DNA of 64,000 nucleotides from Panonychus citri (taxonomy: Eukaryota > Arthropoda > Arachnida > Trombidiformes > Tetranychidae), in assembly GCF_014898815.1 (NCBI RefSeq), contig NW_026515543.1, forward strand, positions 2,852,001-2,916,000. Direction: 5' to 3'. This document shows positions 41,233-54,500 of the stretch, one piece after another (the stretch's first letter is position 1; each line of letters begins with the position of its first letter). Both the position numbers and the translations under genes were made by a program. Under the pieces are notes generated by a model. It saw nothing but the letters and a program-made list of their open reading frames with translations, was not told the DNA's origin and made no database searches.

Positions 41233-44200
41233 TTGATTTACATTGATGATAAACTAAATAAACTGAATCACTTTTGTTGATCATCTAAAATAATCCAACC
41301 CAAAGAAACTAAACAAAAACCATTTTCTTTTTCTCTGATTAGTTTAATTGCTAATCTGCTTATCGATACACTAGATTATCACTCAAGTCACTTAACCTTA
41401 TGTAATCGGAATTATGATCAAGATAAATATGAAGGTGCAAAGTTGAAAGTGTAAAGAGACCAAAGGAAGAGGAACAAGAAACGAATGATGATAAAGGAAG
41501 AAGAGGAAGAGAGATGAAGATTAAATTGCCACCATCAATGAATAAGGTGTAGGATTAATAGTCTCATGTAAATAATAAGGAAGCTAAAAGATGATCAACT
41601 TTATGGATTATTAATGATAATCATCATCATCATCATCATCACAATGATAATAAATCATCAATGTTAATTTTTTAACAGTTAACTTTTTCCCTTTCAAATG
41701 ATAAACAAAATGAATCCAATTAGATGGTAAACAATAACAACTCACAAATTCACCTTTCACTTAAATAAATTAATCAAATCAAATCAATTGAAATTCGCTA
41801 TTAATCAATTTTATCAATCTTTCAATTTGTCAACTATTAATTTCATCATCTCTCCATCTCTCCATCTCTTCATAATAATAATTGTCACCATAAACTTACA
41901 GATGACCAGTTACCTTTTATTAAAAGTATCTCGATGACCCAGATAACAAATCTCGTCCATTTATCCTTAGTGATGAAAAGAGAGGGTAAAACTTTTGACC
42001 ATTAGAAAGGGTAAACTGATGACCATCATCATCTTTACCGTTATCACAAGAGTAATAATAATAATCACTACGATTAGAATCACAGATTAAATTGATTAAA
42101 TGGATCATTTAACTTTCCAGTGATCATACAAAAAGTAAAGGCTTTCATATTAATCCATTTATTATCCATAACCAATATCATTGGGATCATGTTGGTAAAC
42201 TAATTGTTACTTTTATCTGTCAACAATTAAAAGTGATTCAATCAACAACATTCATTAATTATTCACTTTTTTTTTCATGAAAACATTGAGAAAGAAAAGT
42301 TTTCTCACTAATTAGAAAATATAAAAACTTCTTAATCTAATCACCTATTAATTAGATCACGTATTGTTTACTATCAACTCAATATCTTGTGTCTTTTAAT
42401 TGTTTACATAATAATCATTATCTCATCTACATATTCATCAACAATTAAGTCTATTAGTAGGTAACTTTTTGAATCTAAATTTGATCAAATTCTAGGTGGA
42501 TTAAAAGTGATACAGATTAAGATTGAATGAGACAAACGTGATCACAATTTATTGTGACAATTTGATGAGTTGCATGATTATTATTATCTATTTACAGAAT
42601 CGATTCTAATCCGAAAAAAGTTTTATCATCTTTTGGTCTATAATATTAATGTGATCATTTTTGATTATGATCATGAAAAAAATGTCATCACGAGATAAAC
42701 ACATTCAATTTCGTGACAATTAAATATTGTCAATAACTGTTTACATGAATCTCGAAGTAATTTCAAAGCATTTCCAATGGAGATTTTAAAATTTTATCAT
42801 AATAACTTTTGGATTTTGCAAAAAAAAGAATATTTCATGAACCTTTTTCATCCAGGGTAACCTAAAGATTAGTGGGATATGATTACAATAAGTAAATCAA
42901 ATTACAAGGTAAATATCAATGATAATAATAAAGAAAAGGTAACAACGTATTAATTACATGATGATAATACTATTTAAACAATAGAGTTTATTTTCAATGT
43001 CAATTGTCAATTGATAACAATGAATATCAACCATAGAAAAAAAAACTTTGAATCAACAAAAAGAGAGAGAAAAAAATAAACAATCAACTGATGTAACACC
43101 CACAAGACCAACATCAGTAATTGAGCCTTTGTCTCTCTCTCTCTCTCTCTCTCTTTCTTTCTTTTGTTTGGAAGATGAGGAAGATAAATACAGGTAAAGA
43201 GTAACCATAATCCTCTGTCTTCCATATGGAAACATTTTAGCTTCACCTTTAGATCTTGTCATCGATTCTAATAGTTGATTATAATCTAATCCATTTATCG
43301 AATTGATATAATTTACCTGATCCAATATAAAGCAAGTTAATTATTGACTTGTAATGATAATAAATGTTGACAGAACTTTACTTGATAACCTTTAATTACT
43401 TTTCATCAACTTAGTGGAGATGAAAAAGAGAGATGATGATAAATGATAATCTTCATCTTTATCATCATCATCGATTCAAATCATTTTATAGGTGATCATC
43501 TGAGATGATAAAAGATACGGAAGAAAATAAAATAACAATGATAAAGAAAAAGAAAATGAAAAAGATTAAAAGTCTTTCGATTTCATCATCACAATCATTT
43601 TAATCCAATAACTTTAGTCATTTTCTATTGGATAACAATTGAGACTATGAATATAAATGATGATCGTGATTATGGTTCATTGGATTAGATGACAATTTAA
43701 TTTAATCATTTTGTTAACTGATTAACTTTTACTCTTACAAATTGTTATTTTTTCATCAATTTAACTTTCATCATCATCATCATCTAGAAAAAGGTGATTA
43801 TTGTTGTGGAAAAATCGAAACAATTAAAATTTAAATATAATCAAATTTATTCCTCCCCTTTAATAACCTCAATTCCTACCACGAGTTATGTTCATTGTAA
43901 TGTCCATCTCAGTGTCCAGTCTGAATGTTTAATATTCAATTACCTGTAGTTTATCATCACAGTCAAAGTGTAACCTGTTATTATCATTCATCTCTGGTAA
44001 TTGATAATTTTAATTGTAATCATCTGTTTGATTCCAGTGAAATTAAATCTAATTACAGGAATATAAATTATTATTAATACTTTCAATTGTATTAACTTTA
44101 AAAGTGATAATTATCACAGACAATCAACTAATTTAATCTAATGTTTAACAATTATCACAACAAATGATGAATCATATTCAATTGTAAAGCTAATTTAATA

Positions 44201-45668
44201 GTCGTAGTAATAGATTTGAATATTAATTGTAAACTTTGTTTTAATTGTTTTAACAATATCTCTATGATGATGATGGTGATTAATAATGATGAAAAAACTA
44301 CTTATTGATTGTTATTATTCAATGGTATTGATCCAATTGTAATTACTGATTAAACATCTAACATATTGTTAATATTTGTTTCTATTACTATTTTGATTAA
44401 CCTAATTAATTGTTTCTGTAAACAAGATCCTGAAAGTGTGTCACCAACAATCAACAATCATTAACTTTAATGACAATAATGATAATGCCCAACACTTTCC
44501 TATGGGGTCATCATTACAAAACGGAATCATTATAACAATCAAATAACAACAATCAAGATAATAATTATTATGATTACAGTTACAATATCGTTTATCACCA
44601 AAGGGATAAATGAAAGGATATTATTATCATCATGACTAATGATTAAAAGGTGAGCAATTAATGTCAACTCAATCATTATCATTATCCTTTACCACCCACA
44701 ATAAACAGCAATAAACAACAACAACAACAACAACGACAATAAAAGTTACTACTGACCAGTGGTGGTGATGGTGGGTGACCATTAATAACAAAATCAAATG
44801 ATTAATGATCGACCAATAATAGTTTCTAGTGGTCACCATGGTCATCCCGTTAATCGTATGTAATATAAATAGATTTACAAAAGATCGTTTTAATTTCGAT
44901 TAAAAATTATTTCTCTTTTTCCACTTACCTTGACAATAATGTTAAGCGTCATTTACAAAATCGGACTTGCCCCCAGTCCACCCCAATCATTTAAATGGAT
45001 CATTATTAATGGACCATCAGTGATGGTCAATTTGGGAGAGAGAAAACTATTAATTCGCCCCTTTTTAACACGTACTCTTATTCATAACCATTAGAACTTT
45101 AAATTGTTACAATTGATCGCGATTCCCTTCAACCACAATTTGGACTATTCTGAGTACGATTTTAACATTGACCCTTCTAATATTTGGTGGTCTAGAAAAG
45201 GAGAAGATTATTCATTTGAAATCGAACTAGAATTTTCAATTATCTTCTTAATTGTGATTAAATACACTGAAGACTGATCATTTTCTGTTATGTTTTAATC
45301 AATTTTTTGTTCTGAAAAATGAAAATCTCATTAATTTCTGTCTAATCTTCATCCATTTTGGCTAATCAAGTTAATTTAATGTAATTAATCATTTTAAGTA
45401 TTCACATTTTTGTGACAATTATTGTGAATGAAACAAACATCATCAAAATTATAAAACCACAACAATTAAGTTACAAAATAACATCATTAATTATCTTGGT
45501 TTAATTATTTCCAATCAAAATTTGTTAACTAATTGACAAATGAATATGATTTGTTTGGATTAAACTGAAAACTCAATAGTAAAGGAAACATTTAGAGATT
45601 AAGATCATTAATTACGTTGACAATTAGCTTGACAAATTGTAATTACAGCTCAATATGAGGGCACTAAA

Positions 45669-45920
45669 CTTAACTGTTAATTAATCAAGTAACATTTATA
45701 TAATCAAACAGAATTTAACTTGATTTGAATTAAAGGTAAAAGTAAAACTGGATTAAGCTAATAATGAATTTTTAATCATTTGAAATGATTAACAAAAACA
45801 ATTGGATTGAAATCTATTGATAGCATATGGCAGTTTTCCCGTTACACTTGATTAATGTTAATCTACAACAATTATAAATATAATTTAGTCCAAGATTAAG
45901 GGGATAGAGATAAAGGACAG

Positions 45921-45958
<38 letters not shown>

Positions 45959-48900
45959 AGGTAAAAGGTAAATTAGTATTAATGATAATGTAAGGTGACC
46001 ACTACTAGATTAATGTAATAATCATAATCATAAGAGAGACGATAAAAGGTCAAGTCAATAACAATAATAAAGGTAAACATATGGATAAATTCAGGAAAAC
46101 AAAGTATTGGTCAAAGGTAAAGGTCATAAAGGTTTACTTGCTATTCTGATGAAGTTAGTGGACATTTAAGTTTGGGTTACTAATGAATTATCATCATCAA
46201 CATCATCATCTCCTTGGTATCATAGTAATATTAATGATGATGATGATGATGACAATGATAACTGATTGACCTTCATTTTATTTACATGGTTGTTGTTGAT
46301 GATGATGTTGTTTAAATGATCATCAAACTAATCAGCTTATCTTGTGGTCAGTCAGTGAAAATGGACATCTGTATAGTCTATTGATGATTATTGTCATATG
46401 ATGGATCAGTTAATGTTGTTGTTGTTTGGATGATGAAGACGATGAAGATGATGAAGGATTGAGAGAGGGAAAAGAATCTATTTATCAGTAGTTTGTTTAC
46501 TTTTTTTCTTTCATCAAAGTTAATGAGCTTTATTATTAATGATATTTTTTCATTATCTTTAATCCAATTTATAGAGATGAAAATAACCAATAAATTTGGT
46601 GACGGTCATGAATGAAATAGTACAAGATTTACCTTTACATTTTTACCTTTCTATTTAACTAATCATCTTTGAAATTTGATCTCTTAATCCATCAGATCTT
46701 AATTACCCACAAGATTACTTGATTACACTTTCATTGACCACTGAAAAGGATAAAACCTTATCTCTATATCATAAGTAATACTGACCAATTCACTTACTTT
46801 TAATATTTTGCTTGAATGGACAACTCACCCATCCCATCCGCTTCCTTGTTATCAACTGACCAGTCCATTGACTTTTCCTTTCAAACTTCTCACTCTCGAT
46901 TAATTTCTTGACCAATTTGATTATTTTTCAAGAAACTAGAGTAACTTTTGTTTCCTTTAGTATCAATTTCGGTTACGTCCACCGTTTTATTGTCCACCCA
47001 GAATTTTAAACTTCGGTAATCATTACCTTGGTTCATTTTCCGTAAAGTTGGACCTAAAAATGGACAGTGTCCATTTCTTATTCGATTGAATAAACTTTCA
47101 TAATATAATCGGAAGTGAGTGATTGTAATACAATTGGATATCCTGTATTGACCTTTACCTGTTACATTTGATAAACAATGGAAGTGGTATAATTGTTGCT
47201 CATTAGGTAATCATCACAATCTAATGACATATAATCAGTTTGAATCAATTAATATCAAATTAATTTAGTCACGTTAATTAACAATCAGTTGGTGATATGT
47301 TACCCTCAATGTCGTTGTCAATATCATTCACATTTGACTTTGATTGACCAACAGTGACCACATCCCAGTCAATGATTGTCTCAGACTCGTGGACACAAAA
47401 TATAAACACTTTTTCAAAATGAAAGCAAGAGGAAGAAAAGTCTCTCTCTCTTTCTTTCTCTCTTTCTCTTTCTTTCTTTTCCTTCTTTCTTTATGTCTCT
47501 GTGTCTTTATACTCACGTAATAAGTTTTGACATTAACGTATGATTATTGTTATTGACCATTGACCATTCAATGAAATAAACTGACCAATGTTTCTTGTTG
47601 TTAAATATCATCGTCATCAATTGTTACCTTAATTCAAAGTTTTAATCACGGATCATTGATCCAATTAACAATAACTACGTCAATGTAAAACCCTAACCCC
47701 TTTTCAATGTCACCAAAAGATTAAATATTTATAACAATAAACCATAATTACAATTGATAATCATCATCATCATAATCATGATTGTAATCATATTCTCATT
47801 CGCATTCGTAATCATAATCAGTATAACAACAACCCATTCATCTTCAATTCTTATATGGTTCGGTTAAAGTGACCACAACAACATCAACTGGTTTTCGAAA
47901 TTGTTTCGCAATCCTAATAGATTGACCAATAGAAGATCAAGAAACAGAGAAAGAGAGAGAGAGAAAAGGCAAAAGGATTAATAGTGATAATCCAAGATTC
48001 TAATTAATCTTGTGGTTTTGTCATCTTCTTGTTTATTCTCAAATTAATTAATGTTAACAATTAACAATTAAATAGAAATAAATAAAGAGTAATAATCACA
48101 ATCAAAGTCTCAATGGTATTTTTGGACTCCCTTGATTCTTTGGGTGTAACTGAAACATAGACAATCAATTCGTAAGGGAAAAGATACATCTTCAAATTGA
48201 CATTCGATTAACAAACTTGTCTTGTATTATCTTCATCCTTATCGCATCCTCATCCTCATCCTTATCCTCATTCCTATCTCCATCCTTGTCCTTATCATCC
48301 TCATTGATCAACAGCAGATTAAATTGTTTATTATTTGACTTTGATTGTTGTTGTTATTGTCGTTGCTGTATTTGTGTAACTTTAACCCTTTTTACCCGTT
48401 GCAATGCTTCATTATCATTGTAACTGTTAACTATTGATTATTATCAGAGCATGATGATGATTATCACGAGATGAAGATGAAGATGATGTATCACTTTCAT
48501 TATAATTTGTGTTCACCATCAATGTCCAATACAATAAAAAGATAATCATCTTCATGATCATCATCAAAATTATTGAGAGCTGATGATTAAAAGGAAAGAG
48601 ACTGAGACTGTTAATCCATTTGATTAAAATGATTATCTTACCATCAAAGTGAACACACTTTTTGTTTTGATAAAACAACATAGACTTTTAATTGGCACGT
48701 GATATGATTAACAAATTGTATTGAGATTAATTTCAAGGCTCATTATCTGATTATGACAACAATTAACACCCATTAACAATACCAATTAGTAATCTAAGTC
48801 TCCGGAAGATAGATTGATAAAGGTTCTAATCACGACGAAAATCATGAGAAAATTTTACAATCTGAGAGTTGAAGGAATCAAATAATTTCTATTCCTAACA

Positions 48901-50221
48901 TTGGCTGAGAGGAGATTCAAAAAGCGATTTTATTTCCATAGAGAAATATTTTATCATTATATCATTTTCTCTTGGACCTCAAACTACATGTATTATGTAT
49001 TGCATTTTGCTGTTCGATTTGCCTTCATGTTCATTTTACTTTTCTTTCAGAAATATATTCGTTCGTACTGTTGATCAACGATGATTTTCATGAATAACAA
49101 ATAGCCAATTTATTTTCTTAAAATGATCACACAGCTAATGAGAGGTTCTCAATGAAGTGGTCGGCATTTCTCACAGTTTCCAGGTCGAATCGAAATCTTT
49201 AAATGCTTTGAACACAATTTAGTTGGATCAAAATGTTTAACATGGTTTTCATTGATCTTTATACAAAGGTTACAATTGAGTTCTTAATGTTTATAAAGGC
49301 TTTTGTTTCGATTAATAACAAAAAGTTTCCTCTCGATCCATTATAAGCATCTCGACTAATAAATATTAGGAAAGCTGAAAAAAACTCACATTTTCATCAA
49401 TTGTAACACTTATTTGACTCATTAATGATACTTGAGACACTTGATGTTACAATTATTTTTACATTTATTTTCATCATTTATTGGTAACAATAAACATAAT
49501 CAACTAAAATCAAATCAATGATCAACATTGATTGATGTTAATGATCAAATCTCTAATAATGATCATGTTGATGTCCTTTTATCATCATGTTCATCATCAT
49601 AATCAACAACAACAACAACAACAAGTTCACCAAGGAGATAAATATTGGTAAGAGTTGGTGATAAGAGGGACAGTGGGTTTGTTATGGTTAAGATACAAAG
49701 GTGGACATAGAGAAGGACATAAAGGACAATCTAAAAAAGTGATTGTCTATTCGTAGATAATAGAGTGCAAGAGAGAGAAAAGGAGAGAGAGAGAGAAAGA
49801 AAGGAAGATGAAGATGAAGAGGTAGAGAAGATGAAGTAGAAAGCGAAAGCGAAAGGGAAAAAAGAAGCGAAAAGAAAAAACGAAGAAAAAAAAGAGAATA
49901 GAAAAATTCGAGCGACACAAAAAAATCGAATCAAAAGACACGTGACTTCGAACCTTTTATTCTCTTTTCTACCCACTCCACCCATTCCACCCACTCACTT
50001 ACTCTCTCTCTCATTTCTCTTACTTTTCTCTAATCCATTCAATCTTTTACTTTCTAACCTTCGATTTCGGAATATTGGCCATTTAAAGTCCATCTTCCAA
50101 TCTAATCAACCATAAGAATCTTAAACCATATCAACAAGACGCAAGTTCATATAATCATTTCTGATTATTTTCTTTTCCATTCATTTATTTTCACTTCTTT
50201 TTCCCGCCAAACAATTAACAT
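45669..50221 (+). repeat. Left arm of large inverted repeat
   Basis: This 4.55-kb segment reappears in reverse complement at 59154-63021. Collinear blocks that match closely are 45669-46530 with 62157-63021, 47219-48798 with 60170-61740, and 49389-50221 with 59154-59980. Between them, 46531-47218 matches its counterpart only patchily, and 48799-49388 has no counterpart I can see. Paired short frames (48427-48681 with 60287-60547, and 49688-49918 with 59460-59684) are low-complexity and reflect the duplication, not genes. Microsatellites inside differ in length between arms (six GAT units here, eleven ATC units in the right arm). Confidence 0.92.
45925..45957. repeat. (GA)n microsatellite within left arm
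   Basis: A 33-bp GA run. The matching place in the right arm, near 62740-62765, has a shorter, interrupted CT run. Confidence 0.93.
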
Positions 50222-50374
50222 GATTAGATCAAAGTATTCTGATTCATTTCAATTCACTCAACAATCAACCGATTGATTGATCTTATTCACGAACATCATC
50301 ACATTAATATAATGTTTTCATCTAAATGAAATCAATTCGATCTAATAGATTTTTGGTTTTTTTTCTTGGTAATT

Positions 50375-50380
50375 TTTATT
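50375..50380 (-). terminator. Candidate polyadenylation signal
   Basis: TTTATT on the + strand reads AATAAA on the - strand, 85 bp past the stop of the 228-codon frame at 50465-51151. The hexamer is common in AT-rich DNA, so this is weak support. Confidence 0.35.
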
Positions 50381-50464
50381 TGGATGATTAAATATGATCG
50401 ACAGGTAAAAAGGTTATTGATTTAAAATAAATATTAATCGATTACAATTAGTAAAAAAAATGGT

Positions 50465-51151
50465 TTATCTTAATTTACATCTTGAAGAATCAAATTTGTC
50501 GCTTAAATCTTTGAGAGTTGAAGCAACTTCAATAATCATCAATGATGTTGATTGTGGACAAGATTTAATTGTTGAGTAATTTGATTCACACTGAAATTTA
50601 TCATTGACTGGAATGAGATCAGGTAACTTGAGCTGGTTAATTGTTGAGGTATGATGGTGATTGTTACGATTATGATTAAGCCGACGACCAGAACGATTAT
50701 AAGATGGACACCTTGGATTGACGAGTCGAGCGTTGGACAGAGATGGACACAAGATTGATCGACTTCGAAACCAAGAGTTAATTGTTATCTGAATGTGATG
50801 ATTATTGATAATTTGTGATGGAAAATAATCAAAGAATAGTTTAAATGTAAACATTGCTCCTGCAATCAAATTGTCCAGAATAATGGAAGGTAATTGGTAA
50901 AGCATATCGATGATTAGTTGATTGTTTGGTTGAATATTAACTCGAAATGATAAAGTGGATGATGTGTGGGAGCGAAAGTCACGGAAATTCAGATAAGATG
51001 ATTCAATTGGATCAGCTGATGATGATCGTCTTGATGATGAAACTTGATCACTTAGAATTGGATTAACAATTGATCTTTGGGATGAAGATGGTGATGATGA
51101 TGATGATAATCGAGGAAAGTAAAGATTACGATCATCAATTTTAATCGGCAT
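50465..51151 (-). CDS. Hypothetical protein, 228 aa, with C-terminal BH3-like motif
   Basis: A complete single-exon frame from ATG to TAA, the longest in the right half of the window. I do not recognise the family. Residues 15-47 are Ser-rich. Residues 78-110 are hydrophobic and probably helical (LIIDMLYQLPSIILDNLIAG region), but Asp and Lys within make a membrane span unlikely. Residues 150-170 are rich in Arg, Asn and His. At the C-terminus, residues 209-220 (VASTLKDLSDKF) fit the BH3 spacing of hydrophobics with Ser-Asp in the core. Codon content is mixed and not a simple repeat, and the frame lies just inside the left arm of the inverted repeat, with no copy next to the right arm. It could be a lineage-specific gene, a BH3-type regulator, or a chance frame. 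No signal peptide is seen. Confidence 0.5.
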   Translation of the reverse strand: MPIKIDDRNLYFPRLSSSSSPSSSQRSIVNPILSDQVSSSRRSSSADPIESSYLNFRDFRSHTSSTLSFRVNIQPNNQLIIDMLYQLPSIILDNLIAGAMFTFKLFFDYFPSQIINNHHIQITINSWFRSRSILCPSLSNARLVNPRCPSYNRSGRRLNHNRNNHHHTSTINQLKLPDLIPVNDKFQCESNYSTIKSCPQSTSLMIIEVASTLKDLSDKFDSSRCKLR

Positions 51152-51462
51152 TTTATGGATTAGTTTATTGTCTCTTGATTGTTGACAATTAACTCACAGA
51201 GATACAAATGTCATTGTTATACTCGTAATGATCAGACTCAAAGTGAGAAAATGAAAGCAACTAGTCAATCTTTTATATAGAATCTTTTTCTCTCTCTCTC
51301 CTCCCGCTCCTCCTCCTCCTCCTCCTACACTTTGAACCTTACCCACTGTCTCCATCCTCATAATCCACCTTCCCCATTGACTCCCTCCACTAAAAGTGAG
51401 AGTTTGTCTATGTAATTTTACGAACTCCGAGTTCGATAGAAAGAAAATATTCATTTTTTGTC

Positions 51463-51515
<53 letters not shown>

Positions 51516-54500
51516 TGTTTTAAAACTTCTATCAATTTCGAATCATTCATTTAATCTTATCCTTGATTCTTAATTAGTTCTTTGGTAGTCATCATTCTCG
51601 TCGATTGATTAATCATCTCAATTTTTTAATTCTCTACATGAAGTTACACACAATTAATTAATCCAACAGTTTATGAAGATTGATTGACTTTCATATTTAC
51701 TATTTAAAAGGTCCATTTCTTTTTACCTTTAATGTCGATCTTGTTTCTTTTTTCTCTTTCTCTCTCTTTTCAGAACTTGTTCTCTTAATTTTTTTTCTCT
51801 CCCTCGTCTCTCCTTCGATTGAACATTGAACAGTTCGATGATTTTAAATAGACGATTACAAATTCTGTATAATTTACACTATCAGAATAATATAGATTGT
51901 ATTGCAATGAGATGATAATGATCACTTTCAATCATCATCATCATCAGACCACAAAACAATATGATGATGAAATGATGATGATAAAAAAAACAAAATAATA
52001 TCACAGATGATTATCATTAATGGAGATGCTGGAGATGAGGATGAAAAGGAGGATAAATATCTTGCATCAATGATTTGATTATCATTTTGAAGAGAGAGAG
52101 AGAGATGAAGATTTATCATCATTTGTATCATCAAATTAACCTAATAATAATTAAATTGTCTCTCTATTAGATTGATGAGTAACCAAGGAAACGTATCGAT
52201 ACATTTAAATTGTAGGTATTTAAAAAAAAGTCCAAAAGGTGTTGACATGAAAGGGAAAAGATGAGGATGCTCAGGGTGGGGTGTTGAGGTTGTCGGTGGG
52301 TGGATGAAGCAATTTAAAAAGCTACTAAATTGTCAGTGCTTTTTTTGGATTATCATTAATATTTTTTGCTTCCAATGAAAAATCAACTCAACAATTCAAA
52401 TATCATAATAACAATCCAATGATTTCACTTAAGTGCTTTAATCGGGGAAAGGACCTGCTCTAAAAGTTTCTTTCGGGTGACAAATATGAATATATATCAA
52501 ATGTTTTGAGAGAGAAAAGTGTAAATTTTAAAATTCGAGGTGACAAAGATTTTAATACCTTTTTTTTAAACTCGAAGCTTATTTTAAAGTGTATCCATTA
52601 ACATTGTCAACTATTAGGAGATGATTATTGTTACCATTAACAACATTGTTATCATCGTTTTGAGGTTATCCAGGGAATGGGCTTGGAGGATGTACAATGA
52701 ATAAAAAGGGGCAGAGGGATTGATATTATAAAGAAACCAATGGATATTATTATTAGAAGGGCTGATTGATATTATTATGCAAGGAGAGAGAGATATATTT
52801 ATAATAACAGAATTAACAAAAGAGTCAATGGAGATAAATGAAAGGGTGTAAATGGTGTGCTTAATGTCGAGAGAATCGATATTTTCATATTCGAGAAAAA
52901 AAAGGTTCTAATATAATATCTGGATACTAAATTTATCTCTATCATTTTCATTATTGTGTTGATATTAATAATTTTAATCCATTGGAACATTTAATCAGAT
53001 TAAATCAAGTGAACATTTGATTTTTGTAAATTGATGGTTTTTCGCCAGCAAGATTATCATTATCATCATCATCCTCGAAACCACCAACTTGATACTATCA
53101 ACCTGTAAATCGGTTCATTTAATTTGATTCATCATTTTAAAAAGTTTTACCAATTTTTGGGTCGAAATTGTTTGAAAATTGTTCTAACTCTCTCCTTATG
53201 TCGATTGTTGTTCTAATATATCTAAATTCATATAAATGACAGGAAAGTGTCAAAGGGAAAGTTACAAATAACAGGGACCAGTGAAGGGAGTGAATGGATA
53301 GACAGTGGTAAAAGTAACCATTTGGGAGGAGGAAGATGAGGAAGATGAGGAAGAGGGTGGTAAATGAAATATTATCTAATGATGAATGTCTATCATTTGA
53401 TTATAATGAGTAAATTGTGTTTTCTTTGATGATTTTTGGCTCAATGAACCGAAAGAAATGAAAGGGAAAAAAAGTATTCCAATAACTAATTGTAATACTT
53501 ATTGATTGTTGTCACTCAATTTAAGTCTCACTAATCAACTATTTAATCATCATCAATATGACTCTTTCATTATAATAATCATATTGATGTTGATTGTTAA
53601 TCATTTTCATGAAGATGATTAAATTAGATGATGATATGATTGTGTGTTACTTTTACCTTTCCAAATTAATACAATGTATATATTTTTTTACCCCGCTGTT
53701 AATTAACTACTATAAAATCATTAAGATAAACAATTTACTGTTAATCAATCAAGTGTTTAATTGTTTTAATCATTTGAACAGGTAGCGTTTAGTTTATATC
53801 TAAATTGTGAAAGAAACAAAGTCTAAGTTTAATCAATTGACAATTTAAAGAGTAGCAATTTGATTATCGTAATAATTATCTGATTCAACTTTTAAATGCA
53901 ACAATTTAATCAACTGATTAGATATTGAACATATGGAAAAATGGATTTAATTGTTGTTTCCAATTTGATGATTAAATGTTTTAGTGATAATCGACATGTA
54001 ACATGTTAATCAACAATCAATTAACAATTAAATACAATTCTAAACTTGATTCCTATCGAATCTGTTGATTGTTTCGAGTTCGAAACAAAACTTTCAACCT
54101 GAACTTTTCTTTCACTTGATGTTTTGTTTACCTTTAGAGTTTATTTGTTCATCTCTTTCAGATTGACCTTTAACTTCATTAAAAATACTATATAAGTATA
54201 ACTGTACAATCGTAAGGGTCAATATTTGACCTTTGCAGGAAGTTATTTCAACTTATTATCCTAATCAATTGTTATAATAGATCAAAGTTAATGTTTAACT
54301 TTTTGGAGAAAAAAAAAGTTTTTTTTTTCTGTATTCGGATTAAAAGATAAACTTTCACCTTCTCATTTTATTTACTTTGATACACAAATGATAATAATCT
54401 ATGTATAAATAGATAGAGATGGTCATCTATTTATATATATACTCTAATTGTCATGATATTATTCATTATTTCATTAACTGTCCATTTATTTATCTTCAGT

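Larger units (their letters stand above)
30761..45668. other. Gene-poor intergenic region
   Basis: No protein gene is supported. There are many GA/CT tracts (for example 32346-32366, 33546-33573, 34979-35040, 41197-41229), a TCC run near 31236-31252, ATC/GAT runs, an AAC run near 44706-44734, and one exon-like non-coding segment at 37128-37198. Frames such as 34895-35320 and 41013-41246 come from simple repeats. Confidence 0.65.

Noticed and set aside
41013..41246. 77-codon + strand frame
   Set aside because: Pyrimidine-rich simple sequence giving Ser/Leu/Pro runs on one strand and Glu/Arg runs on the other.
49688..49918. Paired frames in the two inverted-repeat arms (also 59460-59684, 48427-48681, 60287-60547, 48217-48423, 60551-60757)
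   Set aside because: Frames recur because the DNA is duplicated. They are Phe/Ser/Leu low complexity, overlap in several frames, and show no codon-level constraint that I can see.
51194..51550. 118-codon - strand frame upstream of the 228-residue gene
   Set aside because: Includes an Arg-Glu run from the CT tract and a Gly run from TCC repeats. No reason to join it to the downstream gene.
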